DNA of 64,000 bases from Arthrobacter zhaoxinii (GTDB lineage Bacteria > Actinomycetota > Actinomycetes > Actinomycetales > Micrococcaceae): assembly GCF_025244925.1 (NCBI RefSeq), contig NZ_CP104275.1, positions 2,232,001-2,296,000 of the forward strand. The letters run 5' to 3'. Positions 48,572 through 58,876 of the stretch are shown here, one piece after another. Position 1 is the first letter of the stretch. The number at the start of each line of letters is the position of its first letter. Made by a program: the position numbers and the translations under genes. The notes under the pieces were generated by a model. It was not told the origin of the DNA and made no database searches. It saw only the letters and a program-made list of their open reading frames with translations.

Positions 48572-49678
48572 CTAGGCCAGGCGGGTCAGCCAGCCGTGGG
48601 TATCCTCCACGGTGCCGGTCTGGATGCCGAGCAGCTGCTCGCGGATGGACATGGTCACTTCGCCGGGCTTGGCGTCGGCCGAACCGATGACCTCGTCCTC
48701 TGTCTTCAACTGGCCGATCGGAGTGATGACAGCGGCCGTGCCGCAGGCGAACACCTCGGTAATGTCACCGGAGGCAATGCCGTCGCGCCATTCGTCCAGG
48801 GTGATCTTGCGTTCCTGGACATCCATGCCGCGGTCGCGGCCCAGCTGCAGCACCGAGGAGCGGGTGATGCCGTGCAGGATGGTGCCGGACAGTGCGGGGG
48901 TGACCAGGCGGCCGTCCTTGAAGACGAAGAAGACATTCATGCCGCCCAGCTCTTCCACGGCGTTGTCGTTGAACTCGTCCAGGAACAGTACCTGCTTGCA
49001 GCCGTTCGCTTCGCCTTCCATCTGGGCAATGAGCGACGCCGCGTAGTTGCCGCCGCATTTGGCTTCCCCGGTGCCGCCGCGTCCTGCGCGGGCGTACTTG
49101 GTGGAGAGCCAGATGGATACGGGCTTCAGTTCCCCGCCGAAGTAGTTCCCGGCCGGGGACGCAATGACCCGGTAGGAAACCTCGCGGGCGGGACGTACGC
49201 CGAGGAAGGGCTCGGTGGCGATCATGAACGGGCGCAGGTACAGCGCAGCGCCTTCGCCGTCCGGGATCCAGTCCTGGTCCAGTGCCACCAGCTGGCGGAT
49301 GGACTCCATGAAGAGCTCCTCGGGCAGCTCCGGCAGGGCTAGCCGGCGGGCCGAGAGGTTCAGGCGGGCGGCGTTGGCCTCCGGACGGAAACTCACCACC
49401 GAGCCGTCTGCATGGCGGTAGACCTTCAGGCCCTCGAAAATCTCCTGGCCGTAATGGAGCACTCCGGCGGCCGGGTCAATGGAGATGGGGCCGTAGGGCT
49501 CAATGCGGGCGTTCTGCCACTCCTGCTCCCCGGAATCCCCCGCCTTCCAGTCGATGACGGCGGTGTGGTCGGTGAAGTAGTCGCCGAACCCGGGGTTCGC
49601 CAGGATGGCTGCGCGCTCGGCGGCGGGCTTGGGATTGGTGGAAAGCTCCTGGCAAAATTCCAGTGCGCTGACGGTCAT
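48572..49678 (-). CDS. ilvE: Branched-chain amino acid aminotransferase
   Basis: The 368-residue fold-type IV PLP enzyme makes Leu, Ile and Val from their keto acids. The PLP-binding Lys is in [13 protein letters not shown]; other motifs are [36 protein letters not shown] and [15 protein letters not shown]. The ATG at 49678 is preceded by GGAGGAATC, an excellent ribosome site. The upstream open frame overlaps the intergenic gap to leuB. leuB lies 61 nt upstream in the same direction. Confidence 0.96.
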   Translation of the reverse strand: MTVSALEFCQELSTNPKPAAERAAILANPGFGDYFTDHTAVIDWKAGDSGEQEWQNARIEPYGPISIDPAAGVLHYGQEIFEGLKVYRHADGSVVSFRPEANAARLNLSARRLALPELPEELFMESIRQLVALDQDWIPDGEGAALYLRPFMIATEPFLGVRPAREVSYRVIASPAGNYFGGELKPVSIWLSTKYARAGRGGTGEAKCGGNYAASLIAQMEGEANGCKQVLFLDEFNDNAVEELGGMNVFFVFKDGRLVTPALSGTILHGITRSSVLQLGRDRGMDVQERKITLDEWRDGIASGDITEVFACGTAAVITPIGQLKTEDEVIGSADAKPGEVTMSIREQLLGIQTGTVEDTHGWLTRLA

Positions 49679-49739
49679 GATTCCTCCACTGTGAACGGCA
49701 AAAACCCGTTCTATGACTACTTGTTGGCTATGAACGAGC

Positions 49740-50804
49740 TTATGGCACCGCGGCGGCGATGGCATTGCCGACCTCAGCGGTGGTACGCCGCGTTCCGTCC
49801 CTGCCGGCAAGATCCTCAGCTACCGCGGACTCCACCCGGCCGGCTTCTTCGTCAAAGCCCAGGTGCCGGAGCAGAAGCGCCGCCGAAAGGATGGCTGCGG
49901 TGGGATCGGCCTTTTGCTGCCCGGCAATATCGGGAGCTGACCCGTGGACCGGCTCGAACATCGAGGGGAAGGTGCGGTCCATGTTGATGTTTCCGGAGGC
50001 CGCCAGGCCAATGCCGCCGGTGATCGCCGCGGCAAGATCCGTAATGATGTCTCCGAACAGATTGTCGGTGACAATCACGTCGAAGCGTGACGGATCGCTC
50101 ACCATAAAGATGGTCGCTGCGTCTACGTGCAGATAGTCATGGGTGATGTCGGGGAACTCCTGCGCCACCTTCTCCACCGTGCGCTTCCAGAGCCGGCCGG
50201 CGTTCACCAGGACGTTGTGCTTGTGGACCAGGGTGACGTGGCGGCGCGGCCGGGCAGCGGCCCGGACGAAGGCGTCGCGCACCACCCGTTCCACGCCGTA
50301 CGCAGTGTTCAGGGATACCTCGGTGGCGATTTCCTGCGGGGTGCCCTCCCGCAGCACTCCTCCGTTCCCGGCATAGGGACCTTCGGTTCCCTCCCGGACC
50401 ACGATGAAGTCCACGTCGCCGGGTGCAGCAAGCGGGCTGTCGACGCCCGGATAGAGACGTGAGGGCCGCAGGTTGACGTAATGGTCCAGGCTGAAGCGCA
50501 GCTTCAGCAGCAGTTCCCGTTCGATCAGCCCGGAAGGGATCTGGGTGTCTCCGGGTGCCGCACCTACGGCACCGAACAGGATGGCGTCGTGCCCCTTGAG
50601 TGCTTCCAAGGTTTTTTCCGGAAGGGTCTCCCCGGTTGCCAGCCAGTGCTCCGCCCCCAGCGGATACTCCGTCAGATCAAACTCGACGGGGCTGGAACCC
50701 GTAACCGCCAGCAGCACCTTTACGGCTTCGGCGGTGACTTCGGGGCCGATCCCGTCTCCGGGGATGACGGCCAGGGAAATAGTTCGGGGTGTTTCGTCGC
50801 TCAT
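49740..50804 (-). CDS. leuB: 3-isopropylmalate dehydrogenase
   Basis: The 354-residue NAD-dependent beta-decarboxylating dehydrogenase oxidises 3-isopropylmalate. Motifs are [27 protein letters not shown] (substrate Arg), [14 protein letters not shown] (metal Asp) and [12 protein letters not shown] (NAD-binding). The ATG at 50804 has AGGA 8 nt upstream; two in-frame codons upstream give a poorer fit. It is divergent from the sensor kinase gene with a 133-nt gap and is probably co-expressed with ilvE. Confidence 0.96.
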   Translation of the reverse strand: MSDETPRTISLAVIPGDGIGPEVTAEAVKVLLAVTGSSPVEFDLTEYPLGAEHWLATGETLPEKTLEALKGHDAILFGAVGAAPGDTQIPSGLIERELLLKLRFSLDHYVNLRPSRLYPGVDSPLAAPGDVDFIVVREGTEGPYAGNGGVLREGTPQEIATEVSLNTAYGVERVVRDAFVRAAARPRRHVTLVHKHNVLVNAGRLWKRTVEKVAQEFPDITHDYLHVDAATIFMVSDPSRFDVIVTDNLFGDIITDLAAAITGGIGLAASGNINMDRTFPSMFEPVHGSAPDIAGQQKADPTAAILSAALLLRHLGFDEEAGRVESAVAEDLAGRDGTRRTTAEVGNAIAAAVP

Positions 50805-50937
50805 GCTGCCCATCCTAGGAAGTCGGTCCAGATACCGGGCAACCTGTCCCGCATCGTGGACATCCGGGATTGTCACCCCGGGAGTTCAACCCGCAGTATG
50901 ACGCGCGGACGTCCGAACACCCCTAAAGTTGGTTTCC

Positions 50938-52128
50938 ATGCTTGTGCACCGACGACTCTATACCTGGCTGCAGGCGAACTCCGGGAAAGTGAACTTCTGG
51001 CAGGCAATCGCTGCCACGCTCATCTTCGCCGTCCCCTTTCTGCTCACGCGCGGCGGACAATACGTCGAGTTCGTCCTCTCTGCGGCCATCTGCCTGAGTC
51101 TGGCCTGGCGCCGCAGCCGCCCGGTGGGGGCAGCCGCCGTCCAGGCCGCCGCCTGCGTCCTCCAGCTCTTCCTGGTCCCGGTCACCGGCCTGCCGGCAGA
51201 CATCTTCGTGCTGGTCACCGTGTACTCCCTGGCCGCTTTCGCCCCTCGCTGGGCAAGCATTGCCGGGCTGGCCCTGGCCGTCGTCGGCGGGGCACTCTTC
51301 TTGCTCCGGTACATCTTCCCCGACATCGCCGGGGGGAGCATTTCCTTCATCGCCTTCATTGACCTCGTCGCCATCGAAGCGGTGGTCCTGGTGGCATGGA
51401 CGTTCGGCGACCTGACCCGCACCCGGCGGCTGGCCGTGCAGGCCCTCCAGGACCGCGCGCATCGGCTCGAAGTGGAACGCCAGCAGGAACGTGAGCTCGC
51501 TGCCGCCGATGAACGCAGCCACATTGCCCGCGAAATGCACGACATCGTGGCGCACTCACTCTCGGTGATCATCACCCAGGCCGACGGCGCCCGGTATGCG
51601 AGCGCTGCGGACCCGGACATCGCGCCAAAGACTCTGGGAGTCATTGCGGAAACCGGCCGCAGTTCCCTGCGGGAGATGCGCCGCCTGCTCGGTGTCCTGC
51701 GCGGCGACGAAGCCGCCTCCACCCGTCCTCTCCCTTCCCTGGCCGACGTCGAGGAACTGCTGGGCACGGTTAAGCGCAGCGGATTGGAAGCCGCCTTCAG
51801 CGTCACGGGCACGCCGCGGCGCCCCCTGCCGCCCGGCGCAGAGCTGACCGCCTACCGCGTGATCCAGGAATCCCTCACGAACGTGCTCAAACACGCGGGA
51901 CCGGATGCGAGCGCGAAGATAGCCCTGCAGTGGACGTCGGCGGGCCTGGAACTCGGCGTCAATGACAACGGTCTGGGCGCGGCCTCGGCCCTGCACGACG
52001 ACGGCGCCGGGCAGGGCATCAAGGGCATGGCCGAGCGGCTGTCCCTCTACGATGGAACGTTGACGGCCGCCCCTGCGGCCGGCGGAGGATTCCGCGTTAA
52101 AGCATTCATTCCCTACACGGAGGCCTAG
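50938..52128 (+). CDS. Sensor histidine kinase (HisKA_3 type)
   Basis: The 396-residue kinase has about five membrane helices in residues 15-165 with no large outer domain, so it probably senses a membrane or partner signal. After a charged helix comes the H box AREMHDIVAHSLSVI with the phospho-accepting His. The ATPase domain has TNVLKHAG, VNDNGLG and GQGIKGMAERL. The ATG at 50938 lacks a clear ribosome site. TAAAGT at 50924-50929 could be a -10, giving a nearly leaderless message. Its partner regulator starts 6 nt after its stop. Confidence 0.9.
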   Translation: MLVHRRLYTWLQANSGKVNFWQAIAATLIFAVPFLLTRGGQYVEFVLSAAICLSLAWRRSRPVGAAAVQAAACVLQLFLVPVTGLPADIFVLVTVYSLAAFAPRWASIAGLALAVVGGALFLLRYIFPDIAGGSISFIAFIDLVAIEAVVLVAWTFGDLTRTRRLAVQALQDRAHRLEVERQQERELAAADERSHIAREMHDIVAHSLSVIITQADGARYASAADPDIAPKTLGVIAETGRSSLREMRRLLGVLRGDEAASTRPLPSLADVEELLGTVKRSGLEAAFSVTGTPRRPLPPGAELTAYRVIQESLTNVLKHAGPDASAKIALQWTSAGLELGVNDNGLGAASALHDDGAGQGIKGMAERLSLYDGTLTAAPAAGGGFRVKAFIPYTEA

Positions 52129-52133
52129 CACCA

Positions 52134-52856
52134 GTGCCGGATTCCCCCTGGACGGCAGCGTCCGACCCGTCCGCCCAGCCCGCGGAACCTATCCGGGTAC
52201 TCCTCGTTGATGACCAGCAGCTGGTACGCGGCGGCTTCCGGATGCTGATCAATTCCCAGCCGGACCTCAGGGTTGTTGCCGAAGCCGGCAACGGCCGCGA
52301 GGCCCTGGCAGCGCTGGCAGCCGTGTCCGCCGACGTCGTCCTCATGGATGTGCGTATGCCGGGGATGGACGGCATCGAAGCCACCGCCCGGATCCTGGAC
52401 GGAAGCAGCGGCGGCGGGCCGAAGGTCGTAGTCCTGACCACCTTCGACCTGGACGAATACGCGCTCTCCGCCATCCACGCCGGAGCCAGCGGTTTCCTGC
52501 TTAAGGACGCACCCCCCGAGGAACTGCTGGAGGCCATCCGGACGGTGTACCGCGGGGACGCCGTCATCGCTCCCTCCACCACGCGCCGGCTGCTGGAGCA
52601 CGTCGCTCCCCTGCTGCGCCCGGCCGGCGCCCCGGGCAGCCGGCACGCCGACGCCGTCGCCTCCCTGACCCCGCGCGAACACGAGGTGTTCACCCTGATT
52701 GCGCAGGGCCTGTCCAATCCGGAGATAGCGGCGAAGCTGTACCTGTCCGAAGCCACCGTGAAAACCCACGTGGGCCATATCCTGGCCAAGCTGGAGGCCC
52801 GGGACCGGGTGCAGGCCGTGGTCATTGCCTACGAGACGGGGATTGTCGCACCCTAG
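52134..52856 (+). CDS. NarL/LuxR-family response regulator
   Basis: The 240-residue protein has a receiver domain with VLLVDDQQLVRGG (acid pocket), phospho-acceptor Asp in VVLMDVRMPGMDG and the switch Lys in FLLKDAPPEE. A C-terminal LuxR helix-turn-helix carries LTPREHEVFTLIAQGLSN and SEATVKTHVGHILAKL. A ~20-residue tail precedes the receiver. The GTG at 52134 has GGAGG upstream. It pairs with the kinase just upstream and may control the ABC transporter 0.4 kb downstream. Confidence 0.92.
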   Translation: MPDSPWTAASDPSAQPAEPIRVLLVDDQQLVRGGFRMLINSQPDLRVVAEAGNGREALAALAAVSADVVLMDVRMPGMDGIEATARILDGSSGGGPKVVVLTTFDLDEYALSAIHAGASGFLLKDAPPEELLEAIRTVYRGDAVIAPSTTRRLLEHVAPLLRPAGAPGSRHADAVASLTPREHEVFTLIAQGLSNPEIAAKLYLSEATVKTHVGHILAKLEARDRVQAVVIAYETGIVAP

Positions 52857-52860
52857 GGAC

Positions 52861-53175
52861 ATGGTGACCGTCGACGACGTCCGCTCCATCTGCCTCTCCC
52901 TCCCCGGCGTGACGGAACGCCTCAGCTGGAAGCAGCCCGCCTGGTTTGCCCGGACCCTGATGGCACGGATGTGGGAGGACAACGTCCTGACCGTGAAAAG
53001 CGCCGAACGCGAGGCGCTGGCGGCGCTGCAGCCGGACCTGTTCTATTGGACGCCGCACCACGACCGGTCCCCGCTGCTCCTCCTGGCTCGGCTGGAGCAT
53101 CTGCCTCCGGATGAACTGCCCGAACTGCTCCAGGAGTCCTACCGGCTGGCCGGGCCGCTTCCACCCACGGTATGA
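52861..53175 (+). CDS. MmcQ/YjbR family protein
   Basis: The 104-residue product has the family pattern VRSICLSLPGVTERLSWKQP, WFARTLMARM and a late DLFYWTPHHD. YjbR-like proteins are compact alpha/beta proteins with a proposed but unproven DNA-binding role. The ATG at 52861 is 4 nt after the regulator stop and is preferred over an earlier in-frame start inside that gene. It lies between a two-component system and an ABC transporter, probably in the same transcript. Confidence 0.78.
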   Translation: MVTVDDVRSICLSLPGVTERLSWKQPAWFARTLMARMWEDNVLTVKSAEREALAALQPDLFYWTPHHDRSPLLLLARLEHLPPDELPELLQESYRLAGPLPPTV

Positions 53176-53242
53176 GACACGGAGGAAAAGACCCGCCTGC
53201 CCTCCGATGTGGGCGCCCCTGACTGGTCCATACTCTGGCGGT

Positions 53243-54013
53243 ATGACATCACTTGCACAGCATTCCCCTGCGGCCGGCGCCGGAAAACCGCGTCTCGCCG
53301 CCGCCGCCCAGCTCCTGAACAAGACTTACGGAACCGGCGACACCCGCGTCCATGCGCTGAAGGACGTGGACGTCAGCTTCGAAACCGGGACCTTCACCGC
53401 CATCATGGGCCCCTCCGGCTCCGGCAAATCCACCTTGATGCACTGCCTCGCCGGCCTGGACACCACCGACTCGGGACGCATCTGGGTGGGCGGGACCGAA
53501 ATCACCGGGCTGAAGGACGCCGAGCTCACCCGCCTGCGCCGCGACAGCGTCGGGTTCGTTTTCCAGTCCTTCAACCTGGTGCCCACACTGACCGCGGAGC
53601 AGAACATTACGCTGCCGGTGTCCCTGGCCAACGGCACCGTGGACCGCGAATGGCTGGACTTCATCACGGAGACCCTCGGCCTCCGGGACCGGCTCCGGCA
53701 CCGCCCGCATGAGCTTTCCGGCGGACAGCAGCAGCGCGTGGCCGTGGCCCGTGCCCTGCTGACCCGCCCGCACGTGCTCTTCGGCGATGAACCCACCGGC
53801 AACCTGGACTCCAAGTCCGGTGCCGAAGTGCTCTCACTCCTTCGCCGCTCCACCAAAGAGTTCGGCCAGAGCATCATCATGGTCACCCACGACCCCGTGG
53901 CTGCTTCCTACGCGGACCGCGTGGTCCTGATGAACGACGGCGAGCTGGTCGGAGAACTGGCGCAGCCGACTCCCGAATCCGTGCTCGCCGCCCTCACCCA
54001 GCTGGGGGCGTAG
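53243..54013 (+). CDS. MacB/LolD-type ABC transporter ATP-binding protein
   Basis: The 256-residue ATPase has Walker A GPSGSGKST, Q loop FVFQSFNLVPTLTAEQN, signature LSGGQQQRVAVARALL, Walker B VLFGDEPTGNLD and switch His in MVTHD. The NLDSKSG region is typical of FtsE/LolD/MacB/BceA transporters. The ATG at 53243 is chosen because the frame upstream overlaps the YjbR-like gene. TACTCT lies upstream and could serve as a -10 for a short leader. It pairs with the large permease 2 nt downstream. Confidence 0.92.
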   Translation: MTSLAQHSPAAGAGKPRLAAAAQLLNKTYGTGDTRVHALKDVDVSFETGTFTAIMGPSGSGKSTLMHCLAGLDTTDSGRIWVGGTEITGLKDAELTRLRRDSVGFVFQSFNLVPTLTAEQNITLPVSLANGTVDREWLDFITETLGLRDRLRHRPHELSGGQQQRVAVARALLTRPHVLFGDEPTGNLDSKSGAEVLSLLRRSTKEFGQSIIMVTHDPVAASYADRVVLMNDGELVGELAQPTPESVLAALTQLGA

Positions 54014-54015
54014 GC

Positions 54016-56523
54016 ATGCTGCAGGTAGCCCTGGCGCAGGTGCGCCTGAATGCCCGGCGGTTCATCGCCGTTTCCCTGGCGGTGCTGATTGCCGTCGGCT
54101 TCCTCACCGCAACCCTCATCATCAATTCCTCGTCCAAGGCCTCACTGACGCAGAGCGTCGGCGAGGCATACCGGAACGCCGATCTGCTCGTCACCAGCGA
54201 TATGTACAGCGCGGACTCGGCCGTATTGGATGAAGACACCGCCGCCCTGGTCCGGGACACCCCCGGCGTCGACGGTGTCTATGCGGCCCGGCAGGCCTAC
54301 GTCACTTTCGGCGAGGGCCGGGACAACGTTTTCGCCCAGCTAGCCAACACCTCCGATCACGCGGACCTCTTTCCCGTGGAAGTGCTGCAGGGCACGCTGC
54401 CCGCTGCCGACAACGAAATAGCCGTGGACAAGCAGACGGCCGAGCTCCACGAGCTGTCAGAGGGATCGGTCTTGCCGCTCACCTCCTTTATCGCTGACCC
54501 GACAGGTGAACAGCAGACGGCCGAGTTCACAGTCACGGCACTGGTTTCCGACTCCAACGACCCTCAGGCCATGGGCACCCCGCAGCTGTATTCGACCTCT
54601 GCCGCGGTGGATCGGTTCGCCGAACCGGAGACCGGTTTCAGGAGCATCCAGGTGGCGCTGGCAGACGGGGCCGCGCTGGAAAACGTCCGCGCGGCACTGC
54701 AGGAGGACGTCAGCGGTATGGCAGGTGTCTCCGTCCGGACCGCGCAGGAGCAGACAGACGAAATGGTTGCTTCCATGACCGGCGGGAACGACATCCTCAC
54801 CACCATCCTGCTCGCCTTCGCCGCCGTGGCCCTGTTGGTCTGCGCCCTGGTGGTCTCCAATACCTTCTCGGTATTGGTGGCCCAGCGCACCCGCGAACTC
54901 GCCCTGCTCCGGTGCATTGGTGCAGCCCGCTCACAGATCCGCCGCGCCGTCATTGTGGAAGCGCTGGTGGTGGGCATCGTGGCCTCGATTGCGGGAGTCC
55001 TTGCGGCCGTCGCACTGATGGGCGGAATAATCGCCTATCTGAAAACCATCCCGGAGAGCGGCTTCGCGACGCTGGCGGTCTCCCCGCTGGCTGTGATAGT
55101 CGGCCTGGTGGTGGGCGTCGCGATGACAGTGCTGGCAGCATTGGTTCCGGCACGCGCCGCAACGGCCGTCGCACCCTTGGCAGCCCTGCGTCCCGCCGAC
55201 GACGTCCGCGCCGGCACAAAACGCGGCCGGGTCCGCCTGTCCATCGGCATGGTGCTGCTGGCCGTCGGTGCCGCCCTGCTGGCCGTCGGCACCGCAACGA
55301 ACAACTTGCTCGTGGCGTTGCCCGGCGGCATGCTCAGCTTCATCGGTGTGCTGATGTGCGCCACCCTCTTTGTTCCTTCCCTGGTCCGTACCGTCGGCAG
55401 GATTGCTGCGCCGCTGGGAGTGCCGGGCAAACTGGCGGCACTCAACGCCGTCCGCAACCCCCAGCGCACCTCCGCTACGTCCTCGGCCCTGCTGATCGGC
55501 GTCACCCTGGTCACCATGATGATGACCGGCGCGGCAACCGTCCGGACTTCCCTGGACGGCGTGCTGGCCGCCGGGTACCCGGTGGATGTCAGCATCAGCG
55601 GCGCCGGAAACGAGTCGCCGTTCACCTCGGCCGATGCCGACGCAGCGCGTGCCGTGGAGGGTGTGCGGGAAGCTGTGCTGGTACCTTCGGCCGGAATGGC
55701 CGAGACCGAAAACGGACCGTACGGTGTTTATGCCCTGACCCCTGAGGACGCCGCGAAGGTAGTGCGGGACTCCGCATTGAAACTGGATGACGGCATCATC
55801 CTGATGCCGAAGGGAACCGCAGACAAGACGGTCACGGTACAGGGGGCTTCCGGGAGCGTCGAGCTGAAGGTTGTGGTTTCGGAAAGCCAGGCGCTGCAGC
55901 CGCTGATCACTGCCCGGACCGCCGAAACCCTCGGCGGCCTGCCCGCCGCAACGGCGGACACCTACATTCCGCAGCCGGAGCTGTGGCTGTCCGTGGTGGA
56001 CGGCCTGAACACCAACGAGCTGATGGACCTGCGCACCGACCTCGCCGCGGCGGTGGACGTGGAGGACTACGCCGTCTCGGGCTCGGCCATCGAGCGCGGG
56101 GCCTATGAACAGGTCATCGACGTTCTGCTTCTGGTGGTCACCGGCCTGCTGGGAGTGGCAGTGGTTATTGCCCTGGTGGGTGTGGCCAACACACTCTCCC
56201 TCTCCGTACTGGAACGCACCCGGGAATCTTCGCTGCTGCGTGCCCTTGGTCTCACCCGCGGCCAACTGCGCGGCATGCTCGCGCTCGAAGCCGTGCTGAT
56301 TGCCGGTGTGGCGGCCCTGATGGGCAGCGTGCTGGGGTCGCTCTACGGCTGGCTGGGGGTGGAATCAGCGCTGGGGGCCTTCGCTGCCGTGGCGCCGTCG
56401 CTCCCCTGGCTGCAGTTGACCGCTGTCCTGGCCGTAGCGATCCTGGCGGGTTTGGGGGCGTCCGTGCTTCCGGCCCGGCGTGCGGCCCGGCTCTCCCCCG
56501 TGGCCGGCCTGGCCGCGGACTAG
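54016..56523 (+). CDS. FtsX/MacB-type ABC transporter permease
   Basis: The 835-residue membrane protein has an N-terminal helix, a large extracellular domain (~45-250) and a block of three helices (~260-400) with the FtsX motif VSNTFSVLVAQRTRELALL. A second pair of helices, a second extracellular domain (~510-690) and a final FtsX block with VGVANTLSLSVLERTRESSL follow. This duplicated layout matches 10-helix lipoprotein or antimicrobial-peptide transporters of Gram-positives. With its ATPase and the upstream two-component system it suggests envelope-stress or drug/peptide sensing and export; the substrate is unknown. Confidence 0.9.
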   Translation: MLQVALAQVRLNARRFIAVSLAVLIAVGFLTATLIINSSSKASLTQSVGEAYRNADLLVTSDMYSADSAVLDEDTAALVRDTPGVDGVYAARQAYVTFGEGRDNVFAQLANTSDHADLFPVEVLQGTLPAADNEIAVDKQTAELHELSEGSVLPLTSFIADPTGEQQTAEFTVTALVSDSNDPQAMGTPQLYSTSAAVDRFAEPETGFRSIQVALADGAALENVRAALQEDVSGMAGVSVRTAQEQTDEMVASMTGGNDILTTILLAFAAVALLVCALVVSNTFSVLVAQRTRELALLRCIGAARSQIRRAVIVEALVVGIVASIAGVLAAVALMGGIIAYLKTIPESGFATLAVSPLAVIVGLVVGVAMTVLAALVPARAATAVAPLAALRPADDVRAGTKRGRVRLSIGMVLLAVGAALLAVGTATNNLLVALPGGMLSFIGVLMCATLFVPSLVRTVGRIAAPLGVPGKLAALNAVRNPQRTSATSSALLIGVTLVTMMMTGAATVRTSLDGVLAAGYPVDVSISGAGNESPFTSADADAARAVEGVREAVLVPSAGMAETENGPYGVYALTPEDAAKVVRDSALKLDDGIILMPKGTADKTVTVQGASGSVELKVVVSESQALQPLITARTAETLGGLPAATADTYIPQPELWLSVVDGLNTNELMDLRTDLAAAVDVEDYAVSGSAIERGAYEQVIDVLLLVVTGLLGVAVVIALVGVANTLSLSVLERTRESSLLRALGLTRGQLRGMLALEAVLIAGVAALMGSVLGSLYGWLGVESALGAFAAVAPSLPWLQLTAVLAVAILAGLGASVLPARRAARLSPVAGLAAD

Positions 56524-56634
56524 CTCCTCGCGGTCCGGCCGCGGATCTGCAAGGATACTGAACAGGATGAATTACTAAGCAGGCTGATTTCAGCCGGCAC
56601 TACGAGATGCATCCGGACAACGTGAGGAGAGCAC

Positions 56635-57147
56635 ATGCAGCAGTCCCAGACGGAACACGAATCACTGGCCGCCTACCTGGACGACCATCTGGTCGGGGCG
56701 GAGACGGGCGTCCGCCTTTTCACCGCCGCGCAGCGCACCTGGGAAGGATCTCCCTATGAGGAAACCTTCGCCCGGCTCGCGGAGGAAATCTCGGACGAAC
56801 GCGACGAACTGGAATCCCTGATCCATGCGCTGGGCTATTCGCGCAGCAAGGTCAAGGCCGCGGCCGCCATGGTGGGCGCAGCAGCCGGGAAGCTGGGACC
56901 GCTCAATCCGCTCAGCACCGGCGGCGGCGCCACGGGGCAGCTGGAACTGGAATCCCTGCAGTCCCTGGTGCGGATGAAGGAATCCCTGTGGCGGACCCTG
57001 CTGGTGCTGTCCGCCACGGATCACCGGTTCAACACGGCCCGCCTGCAGGAACTCACCGAAACCGCCCGACGTCAGCAGGAAGAAGTCGCCGGCGTGATGG
57101 AACGGACGGCCGCGCAGCGGTTCCTCGGTTCCGCCGAATCCGTCTGA
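56635..57147 (+). CDS. Helical-bundle (ferritin-like) protein of unknown function
   Basis: The 170-residue product is mostly helical with charged heptad-like stretches (ETFARLAEEISDERDELESL; LQSLVRMKESLWRTLLVL). The Glu/His content suggests a ferritin-like or rubrerythrin-like four-helix bundle, without a clear diiron motif set. There is no signal peptide. The ATG at 56635 has GAGGAG about 5 nt upstream, and a strong bidirectional terminator follows. Homologues next to metG in other Arthrobacter genomes are expected but not checked. Confidence 0.65.
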   Translation: MQQSQTEHESLAAYLDDHLVGAETGVRLFTAAQRTWEGSPYEETFARLAEEISDERDELESLIHALGYSRSKVKAAAAMVGAAAGKLGPLNPLSTGGGATGQLELESLQSLVRMKESLWRTLLVLSATDHRFNTARLQELTETARRQQEEVAGVMERTAAQRFLGSAESV

Positions 57148-57161
57148 CCTACGCAGGATCC

Positions 57162-57197
57162 AAAAACACCCCCGGCAGTCCGCCGGGGGTGTTTTTT
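57162..57197. terminator. Strong bidirectional terminator
   Basis: A 15-bp stem (AAAAACACCCCCGGC and its complement, loop AGTCC) is followed by TTTTTT on the plus strand, with a matching A-run before it for the minus direction. It lies between the convergent helical-bundle gene and metG. Confidence 0.9.
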
Positions 57198-57208
57198 GCT
57201 GCCGGGAC

Positions 57209-58768
57209 CTATTCGGCCGGTTCTTCGTACTTCGGGAAGATAGGCGCCGGGGCCGGCAGTTCGGTGCCCGGCACCAGCGGGGTGCCGATGGCGCTGAACA
57301 GGCGGGCATCGCCGTCGGGCTGGCCCAGGACAGTAAGCAGCTTGCCCGCGCTCGGGGGCATGACCGGCTGGATCAGGATCGCCACGATGCGCAGCACCTC
57401 CAGCGTCACGTAGAGCACGGTGTTCATGCGCTCGACGTCGGTCTTCCGCAGCACCCACGGTGCCTGGTCGGCGAAGTAGGCGTTGGTGTCGCCGAGGACC
57501 TTCCACGTGGCTTCCAGTGCGCCGTGGAAATCCTGGACGTCGTAGGCCTCGCGGGAAACCTGCAGCAGGTTCCCGGCCGCTTCCAGCAGCGCACTGTCCT
57601 CGGGGGTGAACGCCCCGGGCTGCGGGACCGCAGCGCCGCAGTTCTTGGCCACCATGGACAGCGAACGCTGGGCGAGGTTGCCCAAGTTGTTGGCGAGGTC
57701 GGAGTTCATCCGGCCGACGACGGCGTCGTGGTTGTAGGAGCCGTCCGCGCCGAAGGGTACTTCGCGCAGCAGGAAGAACCGGACCGAGTCCAGCCCATAC
57801 TGTTCGGCCCATGCCTTCGGCGCCACCACGTTGCCCAGGGACTTGGACATCTTGACACCCTTGTTGTGCAGGAAGCCGTGGATCATGATGCGCTTCGGCA
57901 GTTCAAGCTTCGCGGACATCAGGAATGCCGGCCAGAAAATGGCGTGGAAACGGGAAATGTCCTTGCCGATCACGTGCACATCGGCCGGCCAGTACTTCTT
58001 GAAGGCTTCGCTCTCCGTATCGGGGAAGCCGACGCCGGTGAGGTAGTTGGTCAGGGCGTCCACCCAGACGTACATCACGTGGTCCGGGTTGCCCGGCACC
58101 GGGACACCCCAGTCAAAGGTGGTGCGGGAAATGGAGAGGTCTTCCAGGCCGCCCTTGACGAAGCTGATGACTTCGTTGAACCGCGAGCGCGGCGCGGCGA
58201 AGTCCGGCTGGGACTCGTACAGGGCCAGCAGCCGGTCCTGGTATGCGGAGAGGCGGAAGAAGTAGCTTTCCTCTTCCGTCCAGGTCACCTCGGTGTCCGT
58301 CTCCTTGGAGTAGCGGACGCCGTCCTCGCGGACTTCGGTTTCGTCTTCGGTGTAGTAGGCCTCATCCCGGACGGAGTACCAGCCGGAGTACTTGGAAAGG
58401 TAGATGTCACCGTTCTCCTCCATCCGCTTCCAGATGGCCTGCGCGGCGGCGTAGTGGTCCGCGTCGGTGGTGCGGATGAAGCGGTCATAGGAGATATCCA
58501 GGTCCCGGCCCATCTGCGCGAAGGCAGCCGAGTTCCGGTCCGCGAGTTCCTTGGCGGTAACGCCTTCCTTATCCGCGGACTGCTGCATCTTCAGGCCGTG
58601 CTCATCGGTGCCGGTCATAAAGAAGACGTCGTACCCGTCGAGGCGCTTGAAGCGGGCCATGGCGTCGGTGGCGATGGCCTCGTAGGCGTGGCCGATATGC
58701 GGCACGCCGTTGGGGTAGGAGATGGCCGTGGTGATGTAGAACGGGGTCTGGGAATCGGAAGAAGTCAC
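57209..58768 (-). CDS. metG: Methionine--tRNA ligase
   Basis: The 519-residue class I synthetase has [17 protein letters not shown] (HIGH), [26 protein letters not shown] (KMSKS) and a C-terminal anticodon-binding helical domain. The start is GTG at 58768 with only a weak ribosome site. TAATTT about 7 nt upstream could make the message leaderless. It has no C-terminal tRNA-binding extension, so it is the short form. Confidence 0.96.
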   Translation of the reverse strand: MTSSDSQTPFYITTAISYPNGVPHIGHAYEAIATDAMARFKRLDGYDVFFMTGTDEHGLKMQQSADKEGVTAKELADRNSAAFAQMGRDLDISYDRFIRTTDADHYAAAQAIWKRMEENGDIYLSKYSGWYSVRDEAYYTEDETEVREDGVRYSKETDTEVTWTEEESYFFRLSAYQDRLLALYESQPDFAAPRSRFNEVISFVKGGLEDLSISRTTFDWGVPVPGNPDHVMYVWVDALTNYLTGVGFPDTESEAFKKYWPADVHVIGKDISRFHAIFWPAFLMSAKLELPKRIMIHGFLHNKGVKMSKSLGNVVAPKAWAEQYGLDSVRFFLLREVPFGADGSYNHDAVVGRMNSDLANNLGNLAQRSLSMVAKNCGAAVPQPGAFTPEDSALLEAAGNLLQVSREAYDVQDFHGALEATWKVLGDTNAYFADQAPWVLRKTDVERMNTVLYVTLEVLRIVAILIQPVMPPSAGKLLTVLGQPDGDARLFSAIGTPLVPGTELPAPAPIFPKYEEPAE

Positions 58769-58876
58769 ATAAGAAAATTACCCTGTTTTGCCCGCCGGTG
58801 TCGCACTGCGACGGCGCCGGCCCCGCTGTTGCGGAACCGGCGCCGGATCGGCGGACTGATCGGCGGAGTGTTCCCG

